Below are positions 10,208-21,499 of a stretch of 64,000 nucleotides of DNA, one piece after another. Numbering within the stretch: position 1 is the first letter of the stretch; each line of letters begins with the position of its first letter. The stretch comes from Planctomycetaceae bacterium (lineage in GTDB: Bacteria > Planctomycetota > Phycisphaerae > Phycisphaerales > SM1A02), in contig JAIXYQ010000009.1 in assembly GCA_027490145.1 (NCBI GenBank), positions 185,397 through 249,396 on the forward strand. Direction: 5' to 3'. The notes beneath the pieces were generated by a model. The model made no database searches. It had not been told where the DNA came from and saw only the letters and a program-made list of their open reading frames with translations. A program made the translations under genes and the position numbers.

Positions 10208-12115
10208 TCATCGGTCCTCCCGCGCCGAGCGCATGATTGCTGTGGGACGACGGCCGATGGCCTTGAGTTCGTCGATCCGGCGACGAAGGTCATCGACGGC
10301 CTGCGGCGTCGGCTCGGAAGCCCGCGCGATCACGCGCTCCATGTCGGCCACGGCCTCGGTCAGCCGTGCCAGCGCGCCGCCGGGCGCCTCACAACGGGCC
10401 ACGCCCTTGCTGAAGAGCTGTGCCGCAAGGTTCTTGGCCGTGGGCTCACCGACATCCGCCATGACATCCTGCACGGTCGGCTGCACGCCCGCCTCGAGCC
10501 GCGCGTGCAACGCCGTCCAGAGCGTGCGGGCCACCGGATCGAGGAAGACGCCCGGTGCATAGAGCTCATGCACCGGCAGCGAATCGCCATCAGGCGTGGC
10601 GATGCGTTCCGCGGCGACTTCAGGCGCGGCGAGCAGCACCGCCAGCAGATCGCGCTCGGCCATGCTGCGCGCACGGAACTGGGGCCCGCTCAGCAGCACC
10701 GGTTCCACCGGCGCCAAGGGCGACTGCGGCACCGGGCCCGCACCATCGCCGCCAACGGCCTCGGCGGCCGCCGTACGCGGGCGCGGCAGGGCGGCCTCGA
10801 GCTCGTGGACCGGCACATCGCACACGCGCGACAGTTCCTGCAGCACGGTCCGGCGGCGCAGGGCAGGGACGTCGCCGATGCCCATCGAACCCAGGCGCTG
10901 GCACATCTCCTCGATCACGCGCTGGCGGCCCGCGGCGCCCGGCCGCTCCGCCAAGCGCGCGCGGAAGCCCGAGACCAGGTGCACGAGCGCATCCACCGAC
11001 GCATCCAGCGCCGCCTTGAAGCGCAACGCGCCGTCGGGCTGGCGCAGCAGGTCATCGGGATCGAGCCGGTCCGGGAGCGTGCAGATGCGGACGTCGACCG
11101 GTACGGCGAAGAAGGTCTCGAGCGCACGATCGGCGGCACGCTGACCGGCCTCGTCGCCGTCGAAGAGCAGGATGACCGTTTCGCAGAGACGCTGGAGCAC
11201 GCGGGCATGGTCGCGCGTGAGCGCGGTCCCCAACGTGGCGACCGCGTTGGTGAACCCCGCAGCATGGCAGGCGATCACGTCGGTGTAGCCCTCGGTGATG
11301 ATGGCAACCTTCGAGTCGATGATCGGCTTCTTGGCCGCGTGGATGCCGTACAGCGTTCGGCCCTTGCGGAAGATCGGGCTTTCGGGGCTGTTGAGGTACT
11401 TGGGCTCATCCTCGGGGTCGATCTTGCGCGCGCCGAAACCGATGGGTCGGGCGAGCTCATCGAGAATCGGGAAGATGACACGGTTGCGGAATCCATCGAT
11501 CGGGCCACGCTGCCCCTGGCGCACCAGACCGGAGCGTTCGAAGACGCCCTGATCGGGCAGTTCATCCTTCGCACGGGCGTGGTCGGCCAATCGACCAAGG
11601 TGCTCGACGAAACGGTCCCACGACGCGGGCGCCGCGCCGAGCTGGAAGGCATCCCGCATGCTGGCCGAGATGCCGCGCGCATCGAGCACCGCACGCGACG
11701 GGGCACCGAGTTCGGCATCCGCGAGCGCGCGGCGATAGAAGCGAAGCGCCACCTGCATGGCCTTGCGCAGGTCGGCGGACTCATCACGGCTGGACTCGCC
11801 GCCACCGCGCTGCTGGAGCTCGATGCCCGCTCGCTGCGCGAGGTAGCGCAGGGCATCGGGGAAGTCCATGCGGTGGTAGTTGATCATGAAGTCGATGGCG
11901 TTCCCGCTGGCACCGCAGGCAAAGCACTTGTAGAACGCGTTGCCCTTGTGCGTGACCACGGCCATGCTCGGCGAGCGGTCCTCGTGGAACGGGCAGAGCC
12001 CCACGTGTTCCCGGCCCTTGGCCTTCAACGGCACGGACTCGCCGATCAATGCCACGAGATCCGTGGCATCGAGCACGCGGTCGCGATCGTTGGATTGGCC
12101 ATACGCCTCTGGCAC
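10208..12115 (-). CDS. dnaG: DNA primase DnaG
   Basis: 635 residues. N-terminal zinc ribbon with Cys41-x2-His44 and Cys64-x2-Cys67 (CPFH...CFAC), then the primase core and a Toprim domain (ITEGYTDVIACHAAGF, LLFDGDEAGQRAA). A C-terminal helicase-interacting region follows. Makes RNA primers for replication. GTG start at 12115 supported by AAGGAG five bases upstream. Followed by rpoD, so the pair is probably cotranscribed. Confidence 0.96.
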   Translation of the reverse strand: MPEAYGQSNDRDRVLDATDLVALIGESVPLKAKGREHVGLCPFHEDRSPSMAVVTHKGNAFYKCFACGASGNAIDFMINYHRMDFPDALRYLAQRAGIELQQRGGGESSRDESADLRKAMQVALRFYRRALADAELGAPSRAVLDARGISASMRDAFQLGAAPASWDRFVEHLGRLADHARAKDELPDQGVFERSGLVRQGQRGPIDGFRNRVIFPILDELARPIGFGARKIDPEDEPKYLNSPESPIFRKGRTLYGIHAAKKPIIDSKVAIITEGYTDVIACHAAGFTNAVATLGTALTRDHARVLQRLCETVILLFDGDEAGQRAADRALETFFAVPVDVRICTLPDRLDPDDLLRQPDGALRFKAALDASVDALVHLVSGFRARLAERPGAAGRQRVIEEMCQRLGSMGIGDVPALRRRTVLQELSRVCDVPVHELEAALPRPRTAAAEAVGGDGAGPVPQSPLAPVEPVLLSGPQFRARSMAERDLLAVLLAAPEVAAERIATPDGDSLPVHELYAPGVFLDPVARTLWTALHARLEAGVQPTVQDVMADVGEPTAKNLAAQLFSKGVARCEAPGGALARLTEAVADMERVIARASEPTPQAVDDLRRRIDELKAIGRRPTAIMRSAREDR

Positions 12116-12632
12116 GTGAACTCCTTACGGGGCGCGCTTCCGTGCTGCGCCGACCCAACCGACAACCGAACCGAACAACCCAACGACCCTGGACGATCCG
12201 CCGACGAGGCGAAACGCCGAACCGCTGGGCGGCACCACGAATGGCGCCGGCACAACCCCGACACGACGGCTGCACAACCAGGACAGGCGCATCACGCGGG
12301 AAAAGCCCGCCACCCGCACGCCAAAGGCCTGCAGGTCACACGACGCACGCACCAAGGACTCGTGACCGGATCCCCACAACTCCTTCGCGGAGTGCCGATC
12401 GCAAGCCTGGACTGTCCCGCCTGACCCGGAGAAGGTGTTGCTCCGGCCCGCTCGTCAGCCATGACGAGGCGATTGGGCACAGGGAGCCATGGTTCCGGGC
12501 AGGCGATCGACAATAGACCGACCACAGCGAAGGTCAACGCCTTCACGCAATTTTTGCACTGAAATGTCGCTTCCACCCCTTGACAGGAGGCTCACCAGAA
12601 CGACCGAGATCGATGGTCGGCCGAAGGCCCGC
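12116..12632. other. intergenic region upstream of dnaG
   Basis: 517 bases without a convincing gene. It holds a sigma-70-like promoter facing dnaG near 12510-12537, preceded by an A/T run (GTGCAAAAATTGC on the minus strand). If that promoter is used, dnaG has a leader of nearly 390 bases. Short open frames in the leader have no recognisable product and I did not call them. Confidence 0.5.
12510..12537 (-). promoter_or_regulatory. sigma-70 promoter upstream of dnaG-rpoD
   Basis: Minus strand TTGACC (12537-12532), 16-base spacer, TATTGT (12515-12510). An A-rich stretch lies just upstream of the -35. This is one of the best full -35/-10 matches in the window and points toward dnaG. Confidence 0.55.
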
Positions 12633-12908
12633 TCAGGCCTTCGAAGCCTTCTGCTTGGCAGTCCAGGTGCGGCTGCGGTTCACCGGCTTGGTGACGAGCC
12701 CCATGCGGATCGCCTTCACGCTGGCCTTGATGCGGACGGGCTTGCCGTCGATGACCGCGCGCACATCCTGCAGGTTCGGCTTGAAGGTGCGCTTGGTGAT
12801 GCTGGTGGTCTTGAGACCGATGCCGCCGAGGTACTTGGCCTTACCACGGATGGTGTGCTTGTTGCCCGAGCGAGTCTTGGTACCGAGGAAGTGGCAGGTG
12901 CGCGGCAT
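12633..12908 (-). CDS. rpmB: 50S ribosomal protein L28
   Basis: 91 residues starting MPRTCHFLGTKTRSGNKHTI. The basic composition and the pattern SITKRTFKPNLQ...VKAIRMGLV...TWTAKQKASKA match bacterial L28. Part of the large ribosomal subunit. The frame is open far upstream, but the ATG at 12908 with GGAG nine bases before it, and a promoter just upstream, fix the start. Monocistronic. Confidence 0.93.
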   Translation of the reverse strand: MPRTCHFLGTKTRSGNKHTIRGKAKYLGGIGLKTTSITKRTFKPNLQDVRAVIDGKPVRIKASVKAIRMGLVTKPVNRSRTWTAKQKASKA

Positions 12909-12935
12909 GGTGTGGCTCTCCGAATCGAGTCGCGC

Positions 12936-12964
12936 AGTGTAGGGCGAAGCCTGATGGCCCGCAA
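12936..12964 (-). promoter_or_regulatory. sigma-70 promoter of rpmB
   Basis: Minus strand TTGCGG (12964-12959), 17-base spacer, TACACT (12941-12936). It gives a short leader containing the GGAG ribosome-binding site of rpmB. Confidence 0.6.
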
Positions 12965-13069
12965 GAGGCTCGCCGCGCCAAACTCGGTTGCAGCTGGCTC
13001 CGGCACGGGCGCTGATAACTGGCAAGAGCCGGGCCAGCCTCGGGCAGGACCTGCGGGCATCGATCCAAC

Positions 13070-13570
13070 TCAGACGACGTCCATCCGGACCGGTCCTGAG
13101 ACGGTGAGCCCGGCTGCGACCAGCGCCGTCCAGAGCACCCGCCCGTCGGCCTCGCTGAAGCAGCCGACATCGAAGCTGTCCAGGTCGAACACGCCCCAGC
13201 ACGATCCATCGGCGCGCAGGCACGGCAGGACGAGCTCGCTGCGGTCGCGGGGATCGCAGGCCACGTATCCGGCACCCAGCGAGGCCACATCGCGCACCAC
13301 CAGGATGGAGCGCGACAGCATGCACCGACCGCAGGCCCCGTGCAGGCCGATCGGGCTGCACGCAGGCTTGGGCTCACGCGCGCCGAGCACCATGCGCTCG
13401 GCATCGGGCGCACCCGGGCGATCGAGGTAGAAGCCCGCCCAACTCGCTCCGGCGGCAGCAAGCCGGGGCCACATCGCCGCCACGAAGGCCGAGCAACGAT
13501 CGTCGATCGCGGTGCCGGCTGAACAGCGGGCGATGCGGGCGAGGTCGGACGGCGCAAGTTCGATCGGCAT
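13070..13570 (-). CDS. GAF-domain protein, free methionine-(R)-sulfoxide reductase-like
   Basis: 166 residues forming one GAF domain. The fRMsr pattern is present: WAGFYL near residue 45, then KPAC...GACG...ACD, giving the three cysteines used by E. coli MsrC for catalysis and disulfide relay, followed by SELVLPC and GVFDLDS. Such enzymes reduce free Met-R-sulfoxide with thioredoxin. The loop between the first two cysteines is divergent, so activity is likely but not certain. It lies 56 bases downstream of clpX on the same strand. A non-enzymatic GAF sensor is the alternative. Confidence 0.75.
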   Translation of the reverse strand: MPIELAPSDLARIARCSAGTAIDDRCSAFVAAMWPRLAAAGASWAGFYLDRPGAPDAERMVLGAREPKPACSPIGLHGACGRCMLSRSILVVRDVASLGAGYVACDPRDRSELVLPCLRADGSCWGVFDLDSFDVGCFSEADGRVLWTALVAAGLTVSGPVRMDVV

Positions 13571-13626
13571 GGCGGGCGGGTTCGGGACGCGGGTTCCGGG
13601 CGAAAGGGCGTGGCACCCGGGCGCCG

Positions 13627-14946
<1,320 letters not shown>

Positions 14947-15062
14947 GGTGTGTCCAGTCCGAGTCTATCGGTTGATGGGGCGCGTCCCTGCAGCGCCCGG
15001 TGCGTTTCGGTGCCAACTCCCGGCGATGGCCGCCGCACGAGGGCCGGCGATCCGGGGCCACG

Positions 15063-15377
15063 TCACGAGGATCGTCGCGAACCGCGCACCGCAGGCGGCT
15101 TGGCCGATGCGCGCTCCTGACGGAGACGTTCGACGGTTTCGCGTGCCTTCTCGCGAAGGCGGCGTTCGGCGATCTCGTACTCCTCGTCCGAAATACGGCC
15201 GCTGTCACGCAGGGCGCGCAGTTCCGAGAACCCGAACGACTCGGCATCGAGGGCCGAACGATCGAACGCACGCGCCCGAAGCCTCATCGCGACGACGAAG
15301 CCGATGACCGTGACCACGAGGAGTGCGACGATCGAGATCCAGAACACGCCCGAGGAACCCTGGGCGAGCACGGTCAC
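15063..15377 (-). CDS. single-pass membrane protein with SHOCT-like tail
   Basis: 104 residues: one N-terminal membrane helix (FWISIVALLVVTVIGFVVAM), then a charged cytoplasmic part containing LRDSGRISDEEYEIAERRLRE, which has the L-x-G-xIS-x-EEY-x-RLL pattern of SHOCT domains. The ATG overlaps the trigger-factor stop (ATGA at 15374-15377), so it is translationally coupled to tig. Function unknown. Confidence 0.7.
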   Translation of the reverse strand: MTVLAQGSSGVFWISIVALLVVTVIGFVVAMRLRARAFDRSALDAESFGFSELRALRDSGRISDEEYEIAERRLREKARETVERLRQERASAKPPAVRGSRRSS

Positions 15378-16774
15378 TTCTTGGCGCCAGCCTTGCGAGA
15401 CGAGGCCTTGGCCTCGACTTCCTTGTTCCAGTCCTCAGCGGGCACGTCGGTGACCGACGCCTTCGCGATGATGCGGTCGGCGACCTTCGCTTCGCGGATG
15501 CCCAGCGCGACTTCCTGGATCCTGCCGCTCTGCTCGAGTTCCTTGCGGAGCTCGGCGGGGCGCATGTTCTGCTGGCGCGCGATCATCGCGACGCGGCCGT
15601 TGAGTTCGCCCTCGGTCACGTCGACACGCAGCTCCTCGGCGAGGCGCTGCAGGATGAAGAACAGCTTCAGGCGCCGCTGGGCGCTCTCGGTGGTGTCGGC
15701 ACGGGCCTCGGCGAGCTTGAGTTCGACCTGCTCGGGCGCGGTGCCGCGCGAGAGCAACTCGTAGCGCTGGCGCTCGAGGTCGCGCGTGATCTGGCCGGCG
15801 CTCAGCTTGGCGGGCAGCTCGAAGCTGACGGCGTTGGCGAGCTGTTCCATGACCTGCTCGCGCATGGCGACCTGCTGTTCGCCGTCGCGGCGCTGCTCGA
15901 GCACCATCTTGACCTGCTCGCGCAGCATGGCCTCGTCGGCGAGGCCGAGCTTGGTGGCCAGTTCCGCCACCGGGGCCGGCGTGATGCGCTCGGCCTGCGT
16001 GATCGTGTACGCGAACGACAGGTCGTTGCCGCGGACCTTCTCATGCTCATGGCCCTCGGGGCCCTTGGCGGTGAAGCTCACCGAGTCGCCGGTCTTGCGG
16101 CCCATCAGGTGCTTCTGCAGGTCGTCGATCATGATGCCGAGGAACGGGCCCTTGCCTTCGTCTTCCTTGGCGGGCACGACGGCGAGCGCGTTGTCGGCCT
16201 TGTAGAACGGTTCCGACTCGCCCTTCACGGTCACCGCGACGGTGCCGATCATGCGGTCAAGGTGCTCGAACGGGCCTTCGATCAGGCTCGGCGTGCCGAA
16301 GCGGTACTGGTTGCGCAGGATCTCATCGTCGATGTGCTTGTCGATGACGTCGATCACGGGCTTGCGGATGGCCATGCCCTCCCAGGCGGGCAGCGTGAAG
16401 TCGGGGATCACCTCGATGTCGACGCTGAAGGTGAACGACGCGCCGCGGGCGAGTTCGTTCAGTTCGCTGCCGGGGCTCATCTCGGGGTTGCCGATGGGGC
16501 GGAGCTTGTGGTCGGTGACCGCCTTGTTGAAGGCCTGGCCCACGAGCTGGCCGCGGGCTTCCTCGAGCAGCTGCTTGCCGAAGCGCTTCTCGAGGATCGC
16601 CATCGGCGCCTTGCCGGGCCGGTAGCCCGGCAGTGCCGCGCCGTTCTGCAGGTTCGCGAACGCACCCGCGATGTGGCTGTCCACGGCATCGGCCGGGATG
16701 GTCACCTCGATGCGCTTGAGGGCGGGGCCTGCGTCGGACACGACGATCTTCGGTTCAGCGGTCTGGGTGCTCAT
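15374..16774 (-). CDS. tig: trigger factor, ribosome-associated chaperone and peptidyl-prolyl isomerase
   Basis: 466 residues. The N-terminal ribosome-binding domain carries GYRPGKAPMAILEKRFGKQL, the counterpart of the FRxGKxP signature. A PPIase-like middle domain and a long helical C-terminal arm follow, with a Lys-rich end. I start at the ATG at 16774, where AAGGA lies eight bases upstream; the frame is open to 16837 but those residues do not look like trigger factor. A TATACT -10 lies at 16806-16801. Expected partner of ClpXP in protein quality control. Confidence 0.93.
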   Translation of the reverse strand: MSTQTAEPKIVVSDAGPALKRIEVTIPADAVDSHIAGAFANLQNGAALPGYRPGKAPMAILEKRFGKQLLEEARGQLVGQAFNKAVTDHKLRPIGNPEMSPGSELNELARGASFTFSVDIEVIPDFTLPAWEGMAIRKPVIDVIDKHIDDEILRNQYRFGTPSLIEGPFEHLDRMIGTVAVTVKGESEPFYKADNALAVVPAKEDEGKGPFLGIMIDDLQKHLMGRKTGDSVSFTAKGPEGHEHEKVRGNDLSFAYTITQAERITPAPVAELATKLGLADEAMLREQVKMVLEQRRDGEQQVAMREQVMEQLANAVSFELPAKLSAGQITRDLERQRYELLSRGTAPEQVELKLAEARADTTESAQRRLKLFFILQRLAEELRVDVTEGELNGRVAMIARQQNMRPAELRKELEQSGRIQEVALGIREAKVADRIIAKASVTDVPAEDWNKEVEAKASSRKAGAKK

Positions 16775-16800
16775 GTTTGGGTCCTTGATGGGGAGGGACG

Positions 16801-16806
16801 AGTATA
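16801..16806 (-). promoter_or_regulatory. -10 element for trigger factor
   Basis: Minus strand TATACT, 26 bases before the tig ATG. No good -35 is seen at 16-18 bases. Confidence 0.4.
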
Positions 16807-16840
16807 GGGGCTTGCGCGAACTGCACCATGCACCCACGAA

Positions 16841-16867
16841 GAAGGCCCCCGGGTTTCGGGGGCCTTC
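16841..16867 (-). terminator. intrinsic terminator after the glutamine synthetase gene
   Basis: A perfect 11-bp stem (GAAGGCCCCCG with CGGGGGCCTTC) and a 5-base loop lie between the GSIII stop and tig. On the minus strand the stem is followed by TTCG, a weak T-tract. Confidence 0.65.
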
Positions 16868-16921
16868 AGACGAAGTCAGGTCAGGGCTCGAGGCCCGCGG
16901 GTGGCTATCGGATCCGCGTGA

Positions 16922-19060
<2,139 letters not shown>

Positions 19061-19195
19061 GGTGTGGGTGGTGCGGTGGTTCATGGTGGTCCGTGCGGTT
19101 GGATCGGGCCGCGCGATCGCGGATCCGACAAGGCTACGGGCGATCCGCAAGCGTCATCAAGGGCATTTTGCCCATCGATCCGTGGGATCCGTGCG

Positions 19196-20344
19196 TCAGC
19201 CGCCCCGGGCCCGCGATCGGTCACGGGCAGGCCCCGGGCGTCGCGACTGCACCCGCAGGAACGTGGTGCCCAGCCAGCCCCGCCGCCTGAAGAAGAGCAG
19301 GAGGAGGATCGCGGTCCCGGCCATCAGCGCCAGCGCGAACGGGTACCCGTAGTACCAGTCGAGCTCGGGCATGTTGAGCGGGCTGCGCTCGGGGTCGAAG
19401 TTCATGCCGTAGAGCCCTGCGATGAACGAGAGCGGCATGAAGATCGTGGCGATGATCGTGAGCACCTTGGTGACCTCGCCCATCCGGTTGCTGGTCACGG
19501 CCATGTAGATGTCGGTCAGGTCGGCCGCGATCGCGCGCGCGTTGTCGAGCATGTCCAGCACGCGCGCGACATGGTCGTACGCATCCCGGAGGTACAGACG
19601 GTCGTCGGGCGAGAAGACATGGTCCGCCGACAGCATTGCGCTCACCGCATCGCGCAGTGGCCACACCGCGCGGCGCAGCGTGGCGATGTCGCGCTTGAGG
19701 TGGCGGATCCGCACGATGTCGTCGCCGGTGGTCCGGAAGATCACCTCGTCCTCGAGCTGCTCGATGCGCTGTTCGAGCCGCTCGATCAGCGGGAAGTAGG
19801 CATCGATCACCGTGTCGACGATCGCGTACGCCGCATAGGACGACGAACCGCCGGCGATGCGGCCCTTGTGGTCGCGGATGCGCCGACGCAGCGGATCGAG
19901 GCAATCGCCGTCGCCGCCCTCCTGCACCGTGACGATCCAGCCCTTGCCCAGCATCAGCGCGACCTGCTCCGTGCGGAAGTGGCGCTCGCCGAGGAACGGC
20001 ATGGGCAGGATGATGCAGGAGTGGTCGCCGTAGACGTCGATCTTGGCGCGCTGTGCCGTGTCCACGGCATCTTCCATCGCCAGCGGATGGATGCCGAAGC
20101 GCTGCGCCACCGCCTCAAGGACGGCCAGATCACCGAGTCCATCCACGTTGATCCAGGCGACCTGCTGCTCCGGCAGCTCGAGCGAACGGATCGCTTCGGG
20201 GGTCTGCAGCACGCGCTCCGCGCTGGTGCCGTGACCGAAGGTCATCAACTGGACGATCGTCGGCCGCTCGGACGGTTCGGCGGTGAGCGTGCCCGGAGGC
20301 AGGTTGGCCCGCGGCATCAGCCGCTTGCGCGATGTGAGCAGCAT
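19196..20344 (-). CDS. corA: CorA-type magnesium/cobalt transporter
   Basis: 382 residues. Large N-terminal cytoplasmic domain, then two C-terminal membrane helices; the first ends in the family signature GMN (GLYGMNFDPERSP). The second is FALALMAGTAILLLLFF, followed by a basic tail. Forms pentameric divalent-cation channels. The ATG at 20344 has TAGCCT exactly six bases upstream and no Shine-Dalgarno. A second Mg transporter (mgtE) is encoded 3 kb away. Confidence 0.92.
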   Translation of the reverse strand: MLLTSRKRLMPRANLPPGTLTAEPSERPTIVQLMTFGHGTSAERVLQTPEAIRSLELPEQQVAWINVDGLGDLAVLEAVAQRFGIHPLAMEDAVDTAQRAKIDVYGDHSCIILPMPFLGERHFRTEQVALMLGKGWIVTVQEGGDGDCLDPLRRRIRDHKGRIAGGSSSYAAYAIVDTVIDAYFPLIERLEQRIEQLEDEVIFRTTGDDIVRIRHLKRDIATLRRAVWPLRDAVSAMLSADHVFSPDDRLYLRDAYDHVARVLDMLDNARAIAADLTDIYMAVTSNRMGEVTKVLTIIATIFMPLSFIAGLYGMNFDPERSPLNMPELDWYYGYPFALALMAGTAILLLLFFRRRGWLGTTFLRVQSRRPGPARDRSRARGG

Positions 20345-20356
20345 GGGATAAGGCTA
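20345..20356 (-). promoter_or_regulatory. leaderless -10 element for corA
   Basis: TAGCCT (20356-20351), then six bases (TATCCC) and the ATG. Identical hexamer and spacing to the tsaE-yacG gene at 47.4 kb. Confidence 0.5.
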
Positions 20357-20374
20357 CCGCGGGTGCGGCAGGGC

Positions 20375-20845
20375 TCAGGCCCGCACGGGCGGCGCCTGCA
20401 TCCAGAGCACCACCATCCAGGCGGCGAGCGCGCAGCGCAGCGTCCAGCCCACCGTACGGATCCAGTTGGACCGGACCAGTGCCTGGTGGGCGGCCTCATC
20501 GAAACCCTGGCCGAGCTGTGCGTGCAGGGGAACCTGCACGGCAAACGTGCTCAGCCAGATGCAGGCCAAGAGGACGGCACCGGCGATGGGCATCCAGCGG
20601 GGCACGCCCCGGGCGGCAAGGTCGCCGAGCGCCAGCAGCAGCAAGCCCGTGCACGCGGCCTCGATCAGCATGGCCGTGCCGACCACCGGCGTGATGCGTG
20701 CTGCGTGGGAGCGTTCATAGGCCGCGAAGCCATCGCGCCCGACCATGCCGAACAGGGGATAGTGCACGACCTGGATGATCCAGATGACGCCGGCCATGAA
20801 GCAGGTGGACACGGCGTGGACGACCAGGAGCCAGGGCATGGGCAT
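20375..20845 (-). CDS. small four-helix membrane protein
   Basis: 156 residues from the ATG at 20845 (MPMPWLLVVHAVSTCFMAGV). Four hydrophobic segments are visible, near residues 3-25, 55-75, 85-105 and 135-152. WIIQVVHYPLF in the first helix resembles DUF1772/YndJ-like integral membrane proteins, but I cannot name a function. It lies 62 bases after the metallophosphoesterase gene on the same strand. Confidence 0.6.
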   Translation of the reverse strand: MPMPWLLVVHAVSTCFMAGVIWIIQVVHYPLFGMVGRDGFAAYERSHAARITPVVGTAMLIEAACTGLLLLALGDLAARGVPRWMPIAGAVLLACIWLSTFAVQVPLHAQLGQGFDEAAHQALVRSNWIRTVGWTLRCALAAWMVVLWMQAPPVRA

Positions 20846-20907
20846 GGCTTCGCACGCACTCGGAGGCAGGATGCAGCCCCTCGGCGCCCTGCATGCCGAC
20901 CCGGGAC

Positions 20908-21405
20908 TCACCCCGGCGGCACATCCAGAAACCGGACCTCGTCCCTTGCCGGCGTGACCAGCGCCACCGTCGGCCGGTCGACGCGGACGAAGGCGCCGGG
21001 GTTCACGATGCGCGTGCGCCCCGAGCGTTCATCGCAGCGCACGTGCGTGTGGCCGTGGAGCAGGAACCCGGGGCCGGCGCGCAGCATCCGCTCCACGACG
21101 GTGTGATGGTGGCCGTGCGTGAAGGCCACGTCGACCCCGTCGATCTCGAGCACGGAGCCCTCTGGGTGTATGTCGAGGCCGATGAAGCGCGCGTACTCGC
21201 CCAGGGCATCGTCGTCGCAGTTGCCCAGGCAGAGCGAGCACGCTTCGCCGGCGAACAGGTCGATGACGCGCTCACTCTCGGCATCGCCCAGGTAGACCAG
21301 CCGCGTGGCGCCCTCGCGCTTGAGCAGGTCGATCGCCCGTTGACCCGCGGCGACCTGCCGATGGATGTCCGAGAGGACGCCGAGCACCTGCGTGACATTG
21401 GCCAT
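20908..21405 (-). CDS. YfcE/MJ0936-type metallophosphoesterase
   Basis: 165 residues. Calcineurin-like phosphoesterase motifs in order: VLSDIH (residues ~10-15), YLGDAE, GNCDDD, FTHGHHH and HGHTHV, then the C-terminal NPGAF typical of the YfcE branch. Likely a Mn-dependent phosphodiesterase; the substrate is unknown. The start at 21405 is fixed by the DIH motif position, and CATACT lies six bases upstream. Confidence 0.85.
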   Translation of the reverse strand: MANVTQVLGVLSDIHRQVAAGQRAIDLLKREGATRLVYLGDAESERVIDLFAGEACSLCLGNCDDDALGEYARFIGLDIHPEGSVLEIDGVDVAFTHGHHHTVVERMLRAGPGFLLHGHTHVRCDERSGRTRIVNPGAFVRVDRPTVALVTPARDEVRFLDVPPG

Positions 21406-21417
21406 GGGAGCAGTATG
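21406..21417 (-). promoter_or_regulatory. leaderless -10 element for the YfcE-like gene
   Basis: CATACT (21417-21412), six bases, ATG at 21405. One base off the TAnnnT rule. Confidence 0.35.
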
Positions 21418-21499
21418 ACGCACGCCATGGGCCTGCGTGACGCCATGCACCCGACCAACCGGGCCGTGCCGAGGTGCTCCGCGGTACCCTCCGCGCCCC

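Noticed and set aside
8322..12424. Two long plus-strand open frames opposite rpoD and dnaG
   Set aside because: Both are shadows of clear housekeeping genes on the other strand.
12292..12576. Small minus-strand open frame upstream of dnaG
   Set aside because: No ribosome-binding site or family resemblance, and it overlaps the likely dnaG promoter.
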